Positions 1 through 9,494 of a DNA stretch of 64,000 nt are shown here, piece after piece. The DNA is from Sedimenticola sp. GTDB taxonomy: Bacteria > Pseudomonadota > Gammaproteobacteria > Chromatiales > Chromatiaceae. Where the stretch lies: the NCBI GenBank assembly GCA_026985055.1, contig JALSQZ010000165.1, positions 1-64,000 of the forward strand, read 5' to 3'. Each line of letters opens with the position of its first letter. Positions within the stretch are counted from its first letter, which is position 1. The notes under the pieces are model-generated. The model worked only from the letters and a program-made list of their open reading frames with translations. It ran no database searches and was not told the DNA's origin. The position numbers and the translations under genes are program-made.

Positions 1-44
1 TTTTCCCGGGATCTTTTCACCCAGCTTGCCCGAACGCCCTGCAA

Positions 45-66
45 GCCGATGAATAACATCGGCTTT
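45..66 (+). terminator. possible small hairpin terminator
   Basis: GCCGATG-AATAA-CATCGGC followed by TTTT; only a 7-bp stem and a short T run. Confidence 0.3.
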
Positions 67-133
67 TGTCCGTTCGAACAATCCGGGCAAAAATCTCTCC
101 GGGAAAATTCCGGATTCCGGTGCAATATTCGGG

Positions 134-3100
134 TTAGCGAAAATCCCGCGAATGCAGCGGTAATTCTCCCAATAGATGGTTGTAGTCGTACAACCGTCTG
201 ACGATGAGGTGCTGCACAGCTTCGGCACGCTGAATCTCTGCCCAGACTCCCAACAGTCTGGCTTTCAGCAACACCTGGCGCTGACGCTCGGCGAGATGCT
301 TCCAGACAATGAGATTGAGAACGCCGGTTTCATCTTCCAGGGTAATGAACAGCGCATTGCCCTTTCCCGGTCGCTGCCGGTTGAGTACCAGGCCCGCAGT
401 GCGCACCATCAAGCCTGAAGGACGACGCCCCACCTCTTCCGCGGGCAGAAACCGCAATCGCCCCAGTTCCGGACGCAACAGCGCCAGGGGATGACGCCGC
501 AGACTCAGGCCCAGGTGACGGTAATCCGCCAGTACCTGGAAAGCTTCATCCGGTATCGGCAGATCAGGTTTCTTCTCGTGAACAGGGGCGGATTCCAGCA
601 AGGGCCGTCTGGCTTCCACACCGGCTACGGCCCAGTTGGCCCGGTGGCGATCCGACTCCAGGGAAGCCAGGGCATCCGCCGCCGCCAGCGCCTTCAGATC
701 TGCCGAGCCGATATTCGCCCGGGCAGCCAGTTGCTCCACATCGGAAAAACCGTCTTTCCCGCGTCCGGCCACCAGCCGCTCTGCGCCGCTTCGGGACAAA
801 CCCTTGATCATGCGCAGTCCCAGGCGCAACGCTCCGGATTCCAGATGGCAGTTCCAGTTACTGTATTGAACGTCCGCAGGCAGAACCTCGACCCCATGCT
901 CCCTTGCATCCCGCACCAATTGCGCTGGCGCGTAGAAACCCATGGGCTGGCTGTTGAGCAAAGCACAGGCAAATACCGCCGGATGATGACATTTGATCCA
1001 GGCCGATACATACACCAGCAGGGCGAAGCTGGCGGCATGTGACTCGGGAAAACCATAGTCGCCAAAACCCTGAATCTGACGGAAGATGCGCTTTGCATAG
1101 GCTTCCGGATAACCGCGCTTGCGCATGCCATCCATCAGCTTGCGTTCCCAGACATCCATGCCGCCGCGCCGTTTCCAGGCCGCCATGGAGCGGCGTATCT
1201 GATCCGCCTCTCCCGGCGAGAATCCGGCGGCCACCTGCGTCAGGCGGATTACCTGTTCCTGAAAAATGGGCACCCCCAGGGTGCGCTCCAGCACGGCGCG
1301 CACTTCTTCCGAAGGATAATCCACCGGCTCCTGTCCCTGACGGCGGCGCAGATAAGGATGCACCATGTCACCCTGTATGGGGCCAGGGCGCATGATCGCG
1401 ACTTCTATGACCAGATCATAGAAATTGCGGGGTCTGAGACGCGGCAGCATGGACATTTGCGCCCGGGATTCGATCTGGAACACGCCAACCGTATCCGCCC
1501 GGCAGATCATTTCGTACACTTCCGGATCTTCCGCGGGTATGTCCTGCAATTCCCTGTCCAGCATCACCAGGGAACGGCGGATGGCGCTGAGCATCCCCAG
1601 GGCCAGTACATCCACCTTGAGCAAGCCCAGCGCTTCCAGGTCATCCTTGTCCCACTGGATGATGGTGCGCTCCGGCATGGCCGCGTTTTCCACGGGCACC
1701 AGTTCATCCAGACCACTACGGCTGATGACAAAGCCCCCCACATGCTGGGACAAATGCCGGGGAAAGCCCTGCAATTCATTCACCAGCCACAAAAGCATTT
1801 TCATGCGCGGGCTGTCAGGATCGAAACCCGCTTCCCGCAGCCATTCTCCCCGGACTTCCCGGTAACTGCGCCAACCCGAGGCCGCCTGCGCCAATTGCTC
1901 CAGCTGCCCGGCTGACAGGCCCAGGGCCTTGCCTGCATCCCGCAGGGCGCTGCGTGGCCGGTAGCTGATGACCGTCGCCGCCAGAGCCGCCCGCTGCCGG
2001 CCATATTTTTCGTAGATATACTGGATGACTTCCTCACGGCGTTCGTGTTCGAAGTCCACATCGATATCCGGCGGTTCACCCCGTTCCCGGGAAATGAAGC
2101 GTTCGAACAACAGATTCATGCGCGCCGGGTCCACCTCCGTGATTCCCAGGCAGTAACACACCGCGGAATTGGCTGCGGAGCCGCGCCCCTGACAAAGAAT
2201 GCCCCGCTGCCGGGCGAAGGCGACAATATCCCAGACCGTGAGAAAATAGGCGGCATAATCGAGTTCGGCAATCAACTCAAGCTCATGCTCGATCTGCCTT
2301 GCAACTTTTTCCGGGCAAGCTTCCGGCCAGCGCCGCCGCATACCTTCACGCACCAGCCGGCGCAGATATTCCTGGGCGCTGCTGCCGGGCGGGGTTACAT
2401 CGTCCGGGTACTCATAGGCCAGTTCATCCAGAGAGAAATTGCAGCATTCGGCAATTTTCAGGGTCTGCTCCATGCATTCCCCAGGGTACAGCATCGCCAG
2501 ATCGTCCCGGGAGCGCAGATGACGTTCACCATTGACCAGGGCACGCCACCCCAGTGCATCGATGCTGCAGCCATGCCGAATGGCCGTTAGCAGATCCCGC
2601 AACACCCGCCGTCTCCGCCGGTGCATGAGGACATGCCCCACGGCCACCAGCGGCAGGGCATGACATTCAGACAGCCGCCGCGCCTGCTCCAGCAGGGCCT
2701 CATCCCGTCCCTCACGCAGCAGGCCCAAAGCAAGCCAACCCCGCTCGCCAAAGCAATCCCGAAACCAGCCCGCCCAAACCTCTTGGGGCCAGCGGGGCAG
2801 TAACAATGCCAGGCAGTCCTCCAGCCCCTGTTCCACATCGGCCCGATACAGTTCATACTGACCCTTGTCCGCCCGGCGTCGCCCCCGGGTAATCAGACGA
2901 CAAAGCTGTGCATAGCCCCGGCGGTTACGCGCCAGCAGCACCAGACAGGGACCGTCGGCCAGACGGATCTCCGTACCTGTAATCAGTTTCAGGTCATGGC
3001 GTTTGGCTTCCTGATGGGCACGCACCACACCCGCCAGACTGCACTCATCGGTAATCGCGAGCGCCGCATAACCCAGTTCCGCCGCCCGGGCCACCAGTTC

Positions 3101-3193
3101 CTCCGGATGGGAAGCGCCACGCAGAAAGCTGTAGTTGCTGATGCAATGCAACTCCGCATAAGCGCCAGCGCGGGATGAACAGCTGTCCATCAC
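134..3193 (-). CDS. dnaE2: error-prone DNA polymerase III alpha-like subunit DnaE2 (ImuC)
   Basis: 1019-aa ORF; N-terminal PHP-type start (AYAELHCISNYSFLRGASHPEELV), PDIDVDFEHERREEVIQYIYEKYG catalytic region, FPESHAASFALLVYVSAW; downstream of imuA/imuB. Confidence 0.96.
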   Translation of the reverse strand: MMDSCSSRAGAYAELHCISNYSFLRGASHPEELVARAAELGYAALAITDECSLAGVVRAHQEAKRHDLKLITGTEIRLADGPCLVLLARNRRGYAQLCRLITRGRRRADKGQYELYRADVEQGLEDCLALLLPRWPQEVWAGWFRDCFGERGWLALGLLREGRDEALLEQARRLSECHALPLVAVGHVLMHRRRRRVLRDLLTAIRHGCSIDALGWRALVNGERHLRSRDDLAMLYPGECMEQTLKIAECCNFSLDELAYEYPDDVTPPGSSAQEYLRRLVREGMRRRWPEACPEKVARQIEHELELIAELDYAAYFLTVWDIVAFARQRGILCQGRGSAANSAVCYCLGITEVDPARMNLLFERFISRERGEPPDIDVDFEHERREEVIQYIYEKYGRQRAALAATVISYRPRSALRDAGKALGLSAGQLEQLAQAASGWRSYREVRGEWLREAGFDPDSPRMKMLLWLVNELQGFPRHLSQHVGGFVISRSGLDELVPVENAAMPERTIIQWDKDDLEALGLLKVDVLALGMLSAIRRSLVMLDRELQDIPAEDPEVYEMICRADTVGVFQIESRAQMSMLPRLRPRNFYDLVIEVAIMRPGPIQGDMVHPYLRRRQGQEPVDYPSEEVRAVLERTLGVPIFQEQVIRLTQVAAGFSPGEADQIRRSMAAWKRRGGMDVWERKLMDGMRKRGYPEAYAKRIFRQIQGFGDYGFPESHAASFALLVYVSAWIKCHHPAVFACALLNSQPMGFYAPAQLVRDAREHGVEVLPADVQYSNWNCHLESGALRLGLRMIKGLSRSGAERLVAGRGKDGFSDVEQLAARANIGSADLKALAAADALASLESDRHRANWAVAGVEARRPLLESAPVHEKKPDLPIPDEAFQVLADYRHLGLSLRRHPLALLRPELGRLRFLPAEEVGRRPSGLMVRTAGLVLNRQRPGKGNALFITLEDETGVLNLIVWKHLAERQRQVLLKARLLGVWAEIQRAEAVQHLIVRRLYDYNHLLGELPLHSRDFR

Positions 3194-3230
3194 CGGATAC
3201 CGGAACCATGATCAGCAACAGAACCTGTTT

Positions 3231-4673
3231 TCATTCGAAAACACCCTGCAAAAACCACTGACCGCTGCGCCGGTCCCGATACACCCACAGCTCCTGACCG
3301 GCGGGATTGCGCGCCCGGTAATAATCCCGGGTCACATCCTCGCCATCCCACCAGCCGGTTTCGACGCGCCGGGAAAAGGCAGACAACTGCAAACAGCCTT
3401 CATGCCAGGGACGACCATTGCGCTGAGGCAAACGCCGGGGACGGGGCAGCAGCCACAAGGGATCATTACCTTCCCCTTTCAGGGGTTCTTCAGGGCCGGC
3501 AGCATCACCGCTGGCAGGCAGCGCCTCGCGGAAACCCCAGCCCTTTTCCGGCCGATGATCCGACACGCTCCGCAATCCATGCACGGCCTCTTCTCCCAGG
3601 CGCGCGCGCAAACGTTCCAGAAAACCCTGGTCTTCATGCTGCTGCGGGACGAAAAGATCTTCGTGGATTTTGTCTGCGGCCTGCCAGTCATCCACTCTCA
3701 ACTCCATTTCCACCACGGCCTCGGGCAGTTGCAGGCGCTCCAGATGCTGGCGAAGCAATTCCAGAAAATGTTCCGCCCGCTTATCGGGCCTGAGCATGCC
3801 TTGCTCCAGTTGCGAAGGCGGCGCTTCCCGATGCAGAAAGCGCCAGTGCAGTTGCTGGGTCACGGCATCCCGGCCATGCAAAAAATCGCTCAGGGAGTTC
3901 AGCAGGCGCCGGGCGGGAAATTGCAGAACCTGTGCCTGGTCAATCTCCGCCAACAGCAACAGAGACTGCTGAAAATGTTCTGGCGGTTGCCACAAGGGAC
4001 GCGGATCCGGCATTCGTCCCAACAGACGATCCAGCAACAGAACCGCTTCCTGCCCCACCCTGCGCGCCAGTTCCGGCCGGGGCAGTTCCAAGGCTTCACC
4101 AATAGTGGACAGGCCAATTCCCTGCATCAAGGTCAACAATTTCCTGTTCCGGGTCAGATGCGCCAGGGAAATATCTCTCAATACGCCCTGAAGATTCTCC
4201 GTTCGTCTCACCCGGGTTCCCGGTCGCAGGCGCGCGAGCAAAGCCGCTGCCCCGGGAGAAGGCGCCAGGGCATGATATTCCACGGCAGCAGGCGCCCGGG
4301 GATCATTGCGGAGCTTTTCCAGCAAAACATCGATCCCGCCAAAAAGTTTCGCGCTGCCGCCCACTTCCAGGAGCAACAGGAGAGGATCAAAACTGATACG
4401 CGAACTGTAATTCCAGGCCCAGCTGGCAATCGTTTCCAGGCGTTGTCGCTCCCGCTTGTCGTCCCGCTCATGCAGGAGCAGGCCCGGATACAGTGCCAGA
4501 GCCGCATTCAAGGCCATGCCTGGTCGCACTCCCTGCTGTCGGGCAGAAGCATTGCAGCGGTCGATGATGTCCCATCCCTTTTGGCGCCGGATCACTGCCA
4601 CAGGCGCGCTCTCCTCCCCACTCCAGAAAACATCCAGGGGCAGATCCGGAAAATAAAGAGCCAGCCATTGCAT
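3231..4673 (-). CDS. imuB: Y-family DNA polymerase-like protein ImuB
   Basis: MQWLALYFPDLPLDVFW... start; Y-family-like protein without the usual catalytic acidic residues. The upstream part of the provided ORF (to 4937) is probably not translated; ATG at 4671-4673 overlaps the imuA stop. Confidence 0.9.
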   Translation of the reverse strand: MQWLALYFPDLPLDVFWSGEESAPVAVIRRQKGWDIIDRCNASARQQGVRPGMALNAALALYPGLLLHERDDKRERQRLETIASWAWNYSSRISFDPLLLLLEVGGSAKLFGGIDVLLEKLRNDPRAPAAVEYHALAPSPGAAALLARLRPGTRVRRTENLQGVLRDISLAHLTRNRKLLTLMQGIGLSTIGEALELPRPELARRVGQEAVLLLDRLLGRMPDPRPLWQPPEHFQQSLLLLAEIDQAQVLQFPARRLLNSLSDFLHGRDAVTQQLHWRFLHREAPPSQLEQGMLRPDKRAEHFLELLRQHLERLQLPEAVVEMELRVDDWQAADKIHEDLFVPQQHEDQGFLERLRARLGEEAVHGLRSVSDHRPEKGWGFREALPASGDAAGPEEPLKGEGNDPLWLLPRPRRLPQRNGRPWHEGCLQLSAFSRRVETGWWDGEDVTRDYYRARNPAGQELWVYRDRRSGQWFLQGVFE

Positions 4674-5320
4674 CACAGCAACAGCCTCCTTCCGCCCCAA
4701 CCCGCCGGACGCTTGTGTACCTGCACTTCCAGTTTTCCTCCCGATGGCTGAACTTCCAGACGCAAGGCAGCCGTGGAGGATTGCCCCAGTGCTTTCCGGG
4801 AACGGAACAATACGCCCAGACAGTCGCCTTCTTCCGCCGCCAGTTGCAGTCGCCGGGCCTGAGCATTGGAAACAGACCGGGGCCACAACATCACCGCCGC
4901 ACAATTGCCGGAACGCAAGGCCTGCTCCGCCGCCCACAGACCCTGATTCGCATCCCGTCCACGGATGAGCAGTATCCGGGAAACATCTAGGCCCCGTGCT
5001 GTCAGGGCCGGAACATAAGGCAGCCAGGGAGCATCCACCCAGGCCAGCCAGCGGGACTTTCTGCTCAGTTTCGCCAGTACCGGCAGCAACAGGGACAGCC
5101 CCGGCCCCTGGGACAATATCTCCACCAGAGCGCCCCTGGGCCAGCCACCACCAATGCTCTCGTCGAGACGCTCAAAACCGCTGGGCAGCACGGCCCTGGC
5201 GGTTGGCAAGGGCCCGTTTCTGCCCCGCCAGAGCAAGCCCTGCTGCAACAGCTCATCGAGATTTTTTGTTACTTCCGCTCCCATTTCCGAAAAAACCAAT
5301 CTGACCATGATAGAGAGCAT
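4673..5320 (-). CDS. imuA: translesion synthesis-associated protein ImuA (RecA/SulA-like)
   Basis: PLPTARAVLPSGFERLDESIGGGWPRGALVEI motif; position upstream of imuB-dnaE2. Confidence 0.9.
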   Translation of the reverse strand: MLSIMVRLVFSEMGAEVTKNLDELLQQGLLWRGRNGPLPTARAVLPSGFERLDESIGGGWPRGALVEILSQGPGLSLLLPVLAKLSRKSRWLAWVDAPWLPYVPALTARGLDVSRILLIRGRDANQGLWAAEQALRSGNCAAVMLWPRSVSNAQARRLQLAAEEGDCLGVLFRSRKALGQSSTAALRLEVQPSGGKLEVQVHKRPAGWGGRRLLL

Positions 5321-5383
5321 TTCGAAAAATCGAGATGCTCATGCGCACAAAGAGAAAATTCCACGGAAGGAATTTTTCGCAAC

Positions 5384-5406
5384 CCAATATAGAACCAATA
5401 TAGAAC
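5384..5406. promoter_or_regulatory. candidate LexA-type operator: tandem CCAATATAGAA x2 giving GAAC-N7-GAAC
   Basis: GAAC at 5392-5395, 7 nt, GAAC at 5403-5406, about 72 nt upstream of the imuA start; perfect 11-bp tandem duplication. Confidence 0.55.
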
Positions 5407-5482
5407 ATATGCGGCAAAAAAACACCCTCCAGGTAGCAGGAAAACACCTTTTTCGCTTCTGCAAGGAAGCTCCCTGCCTGAA

Positions 5483-6403
5483 TCACTCCGCCAGCCACAT
5501 CATCATTGGCAGGGTAAACACGGCAAGCAATACCTGCATCGTAATCAGATTGGCCATGAGAGGCGCATCTCCTCCCATTTGTCGGGCGAGGATGAAGGAA
5601 GAGGCCGCCGTGGGCACGGCTCCGGCAATGACCGCCACGGTACGCGCCACTCCCTCTATGCCGAACAGCCAACAACCGAGAAACATGAGTCCGGGCATGA
5701 CCAGCAGACGCATCATGGAACCAAAACCCACCAGAATACGGTTCTGCAACACCAGGTGAATATTCAACCCCGCCCCCACGGTCAACAGTCCCAGTCCCAG
5801 AGCACCACCACCCAGGATATCCAGCACATCGTACAAAGGTTCCGGCAGGCTAATGCCGGCAAGGTTCAGGAAGGCTCCCATGGCGCAGGCCAGAATGAAA
5901 GGGTTGCGCAACAACTTACCCGACACATCCTTCAAATTGCTGTCTGTCGTACCAAAATGCGCCAGTACCGCGACATTGATGATGTTCAGGGGCGGAATGA
6001 TTACGGCCATGGTAATGGCCATCCAGCTCACCCCGGCATCACCGTACAACAGGCCGACGATGGAGAGGGCAATGAAACCATGCCAACGGGTTGCCCCCTG
6101 AAACAGGCTGCTGAAGGCTGCAGATCCTACGCCAAAACGCTGCAACAGAGGATGAAACAGCAACAGCAAAAGACTCATGGCACCAATGGCAAACAGCAAG
6201 GCGCCGGAAAAACCCAAAACCTGGCTTGCCCCCAGTTTTGCCGTGGCCAGGGTCTTGACCAGCAGTACGGGAAACAATACGAAATAGCACAGGTTCTCGA
6301 ATCCTCGCCAGGCAGCTTCCTCGAACACGGGCAAACGCCTCAGCAGCACTCCCAGGAGGATGATGAGAAATACAGGCAACAGGGCACCAATGACGGAAAT
6401 CAT
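5483..6403 (-). CDS. AEC family transporter (auxin efflux carrier-like permease)
   Basis: MISVIGALLPVFLIILLGVLLRR... multi-TM; start ATG at 6401-6403 overlaps the upstream clc stop. Confidence 0.85.
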   Translation of the reverse strand: MISVIGALLPVFLIILLGVLLRRLPVFEEAAWRGFENLCYFVLFPVLLVKTLATAKLGASQVLGFSGALLFAIGAMSLLLLLFHPLLQRFGVGSAAFSSLFQGATRWHGFIALSIVGLLYGDAGVSWMAITMAVIIPPLNIINVAVLAHFGTTDSNLKDVSGKLLRNPFILACAMGAFLNLAGISLPEPLYDVLDILGGGALGLGLLTVGAGLNIHLVLQNRILVGFGSMMRLLVMPGLMFLGCWLFGIEGVARTVAVIAGAVPTAASSFILARQMGGDAPLMANLITMQVLLAVFTLPMMMWLAE

Positions 6404-7740
6404 TTTTCCGCAGCCTTGCTCCCACCATGATGAGATGACAGATCCCGAATGAAATCCTCCGCCAGCGCCCGATAGATGGGCTGCGGATTGATGAGTTTGG
6501 AAATGCCGTCCGCAATCAGGGCCACGGCCATTACCGGCAACAGGATGCTCTGATTGTCTGTCATTTCCATGATGATGATCACTGCCGTCAGGGGCGTCTG
6601 CACCACACCGGTGAAATAGGCGGCCATGCCCAGCAAGGCTACCGTGGCCACAGTCACATCCGGCAGCCACTGGGAAAGCTCCGCTCCCAGGCCGGCGCCA
6701 ATGGACAGGGAAGGCGCGAAGATACCGCCAGGGATGCCACTCCAGTAGGACAGCAGGGTAGCCAGGTATTTGAAGATCGGATAGCCTTCGGAATCCAGGC
6801 CTATGCCCATGAGGGCGGTCTTGGCTTCGGTATAACCCGTTCCCCAGGTCTGCCCGCCAGACATCAGGCCGATGGCCGCCAGCAATACGCCGATGACCAG
6901 CGCCAGCAGATAGGGATGACGGCTGCGCCAGGGACGCAGGAAACGCCCCCCATACACCAGGAACGCACTGAAGGAGCCACCTGCCAGCCCACCCGCCACA
7001 CCACAGAGAATCACGGCGGAAAAAATCTCGGGGAACTCTGCCTGCGCGAAAACCGTGCCGAAATAAGCATAGTTGCCATTGATGGCCAGTGCGGTGATGC
7101 CCGCGATGATCACCGCGGTGAATACCGTGCCATTGGTCTTTTCCTCGAAATTCTTGGCCATCTCCTCTATGGCAAACATGACGCCCGCCAGGGGGGTATT
7201 GAAGGCCGCCGCCAGTCCGGCCGCCCCCCCAGCCAGAATCAGCCCGCGACTGATGTCGTGATGAGGGAAACGGGCAAAGCGGGTCAGAGCGAAGGAGATG
7301 GACGCCGCGATGTGGATGGTCGGCCCTTCCCTTCCGATGGAAGCGCCACAGAGCAGGCCGAGCACGATCATGATGCCCTTGCCAAAGGCTATGGGCAGGG
7401 ACAGCAGCCTGTGACGCAGGTGCTTGTGCCGTTTGATGTGCAAGGCGGCAATGGCCTGGGGAATGCCACTGCCTTCCGCTCCCACAAACAGATTACGGGT
7501 CATCCATATGATGAACACCAGCCCAGCGGGAGTAATCAGAAAAGGCAACCAGGGGCGGGCATCTATGGCGTGCAGAAAAGTCTCGCTGGCCCAGTCACTG
7601 CCCATGGCCAACAGGCTGGCGGCGATGCCCACGAGAATGGCGCCCATGAGGAACACGGCCCGGGTACGCCATACACGCCGGGACATGAGCTGCCTGCCGG
7701 ATTGTCGGAGCCGCTTGCGATACATGTCGGATTGATGCAA
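6400..7740 (-). CDS. ClC family chloride channel/transporter
   Basis: GSGIPQ, GREGPTIHI, FNTPLAGVMFAIEEM and GGIFAPSLSIGAGLG motifs. Confidence 0.93.
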   Translation of the reverse strand: MHQSDMYRKRLRQSGRQLMSRRVWRTRAVFLMGAILVGIAASLLAMGSDWASETFLHAIDARPWLPFLITPAGLVFIIWMTRNLFVGAEGSGIPQAIAALHIKRHKHLRHRLLSLPIAFGKGIMIVLGLLCGASIGREGPTIHIAASISFALTRFARFPHHDISRGLILAGGAAGLAAAFNTPLAGVMFAIEEMAKNFEEKTNGTVFTAVIIAGITALAINGNYAYFGTVFAQAEFPEIFSAVILCGVAGGLAGGSFSAFLVYGGRFLRPWRSRHPYLLALVIGVLLAAIGLMSGGQTWGTGYTEAKTALMGIGLDSEGYPIFKYLATLLSYWSGIPGGIFAPSLSIGAGLGAELSQWLPDVTVATVALLGMAAYFTGVVQTPLTAVIIIMEMTDNQSILLPVMAVALIADGISKLINPQPIYRALAEDFIRDLSSHHGGSKAAEK

Positions 7741-7935
7741 AGGGATGTGATGTAAGGCTTCATTATCCGCCAGATGGTGGGAAAGGCAATGACTCAGCTC
7801 AAATCAAAAAAACCATTCATGGCAATTTTTCCCTCACACCATTAAAATACGCGCCACCTGACTCACGGGGATCCCGATTTTTGAGGATGTCCTCACAAGA
7901 TTTTTCATCATCTGAATTTACTGGAGAATTCCACA

Positions 7936-8580
7936 ATGAGACTGATTCTTTTGGGCGCCCCCGGCGCCGGCAAGGGTACCGTTGCCAAAATGCTGACCGC
8001 CATCGACGGCTCCGTACAGATTTCCACCGGCGACATCCTGCGCGCCGCGGTCAAGGAAGGCACCGATCTGGGCAAGGAGGCGCAAGGCTACATGAGCCGT
8101 GGCGAACTGGTGCCTGACGCGCTGATCATGGGCATCATGGGCGAGCGCCTGCTGGAAGACGACTGCAAATCCGGCTTCCTGCTGGACGGTTTCCCGCGCA
8201 CCATTCCCCAGGCCGAAGCCCTGAAGGAGCTGCTGACCAAACTGAACATCGAGCTGGACGGTGTGGTCAATCTGAACGTACCCCGCGACGTGATTCTGGA
8301 TCGCCTCACCACCCGTCGCACCTGTGAGGACTGTGGCGCCATCTACAACGTAAAGAGCAATCCACCCAAGGTGGAAGGCGTATGTGACAAGTGCGGCGGC
8401 AAGGTCGTACAGCGCGAAGATGAAACCGAAGAAGCCATTTCCAAGCGCCTGGATGTGTTCAATGAACAGACCGCGCCTCTGGTAGGCTTCTATGAAAAAG
8501 AAGGCATGCTCTGGGACATCAATGCCACTTCCAGCGACGAAGTGGTTGCCGTGATCAAGGAGAAGCTGGGCATCGCCTGA
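7936..8580 (+). CDS. adk: adenylate kinase (Cys4 zinc-type LID)
   Basis: MRLILLGAPGAGKGTVAKML, STGDILRAAV, LLDGFPRT; CEDC...CDKC in the LID. Confidence 0.97.
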   Translation: MRLILLGAPGAGKGTVAKMLTAIDGSVQISTGDILRAAVKEGTDLGKEAQGYMSRGELVPDALIMGIMGERLLEDDCKSGFLLDGFPRTIPQAEALKELLTKLNIELDGVVNLNVPRDVILDRLTTRRTCEDCGAIYNVKSNPPKVEGVCDKCGGKVVQREDETEEAISKRLDVFNEQTAPLVGFYEKEGMLWDINATSSDEVVAVIKEKLGIA

Positions 8581-8607
8581 TCCCTTCCCTGATCGATTTT
8601 CCCCCAG

Positions 8608-8638
8608 GCCGCCAACAACCTGTTGGCGGCTTTTTTAT
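8608..8638 (+). terminator. Rho-independent terminator downstream of adk
   Basis: Perfect 10-bp stem GCCGCCAACA-acc-TGTTGGCGGC followed by TTTTTTATTTT. Confidence 0.9.
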
Positions 8639-9402
8639 TTTTTCAAAATACCCTGATCTTTCATTGCAGGAGCAGATATGGGGAGGGATTGCCGAACCGT
8701 CGCCACATCATCTGCCGGTGGAGCTACAGACATGCCGGAAGCCATCGGCTCGCGGTTTTCCACTGCAGAAGGTGAAACGGGAACCGCAGCACCGTCCGCA
8801 GGGGGGCGCAGCGTCCCTTCCAGAGGTTGATGCAAAGGCGAAACCGGCCTGCTGATCTCGCGCATTTTCAAGGTCTTGTTTTCCTTCTTCGGTTCTGGCG
8901 GCACGACACTCTCTTCCATCGCTTCCAGATCCTTCTGTTCCTTCATGGGGCGCCAGCCATGTTCCGGTTTGTCGGATATCGGCGCTTTCACATCGTCAAT
9001 GGGAACGCTGGGCGGCGGCACCACTTCCACGGGTCTGCCCCTTTCCATGGGCTCCGGACGCAATTGCCCTGGCTGCCGGGCTGATTCCTCCTGTTTCTTT
9101 CCCTGGTAGTAATCCGCATTGGGCCAATCATCGCCAGGCGGCCTGATCAGCTCTTGCCTGAATTGATGGGTGGAAGGTTTACGATAGCGTTGTAGCTGCT
9201 GATAATCAGGATAGGGGCGCAGCCCCTGCCCCGTGGTGCTGTACCATTCCGGCTTGCCATGGCTGGTGCCGGGATATACACCGCCAGGAGGTGGCCAGTT
9301 GATGGAGCCCGGACCTTCCGCCGAGGGGTAGCCTCCCTCCCCCAACACCAGTCCGGGAGCCACCAGGCCAAGCATCATTACACCAACAGCCGTTATACGC
9401 AT
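8635..9402 (-). CDS. proline-rich secreted/periplasmic hypothetical protein
   Basis: MRITAVGVMMLGLVAPGLVLGEGGYPSAEG signal peptide, Pro-rich body; likely start at 9400-9402. Confidence 0.65.
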   Translation of the reverse strand: MRITAVGVMMLGLVAPGLVLGEGGYPSAEGPGSINWPPPGGVYPGTSHGKPEWYSTTGQGLRPYPDYQQLQRYRKPSTHQFRQELIRPPGDDWPNADYYQGKKQEESARQPGQLRPEPMERGRPVEVVPPPSVPIDDVKAPISDKPEHGWRPMKEQKDLEAMEESVVPPEPKKENKTLKMREISRPVSPLHQPLEGTLRPPADGAAVPVSPSAVENREPMASGMSVAPPADDVATVRQSLPISAPAMKDQGILKK

Positions 9403-9494
9403 TTCTCCTCCTCCTGCCCGCAGCGGGTTTTCCGAATTTACCACAAAGGCGGCTGTTCATGCATCCGTGGCAATCCCCCGAACAAGCGACCGCT

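Noticed and set aside
3402-4751. 449-aa plus-strand ORF
   Set aside because: Antisense shadow of imuB; Gln/Arg/Pro-rich low-complexity translation without recognisable domains
4674-4937. N-terminal extension of the imuB ORF
   Set aside because: Overlaps imuA coding sequence; MQWLALYF at 4673 is the typical ImuB start
5315-5340. GAGCAT...ATGCTC hairpin over the annotated imuA start
   Set aside because: Only 6-bp arms with a long loop, and the true imuA start (possibly MGAEVTKN...) is uncertain
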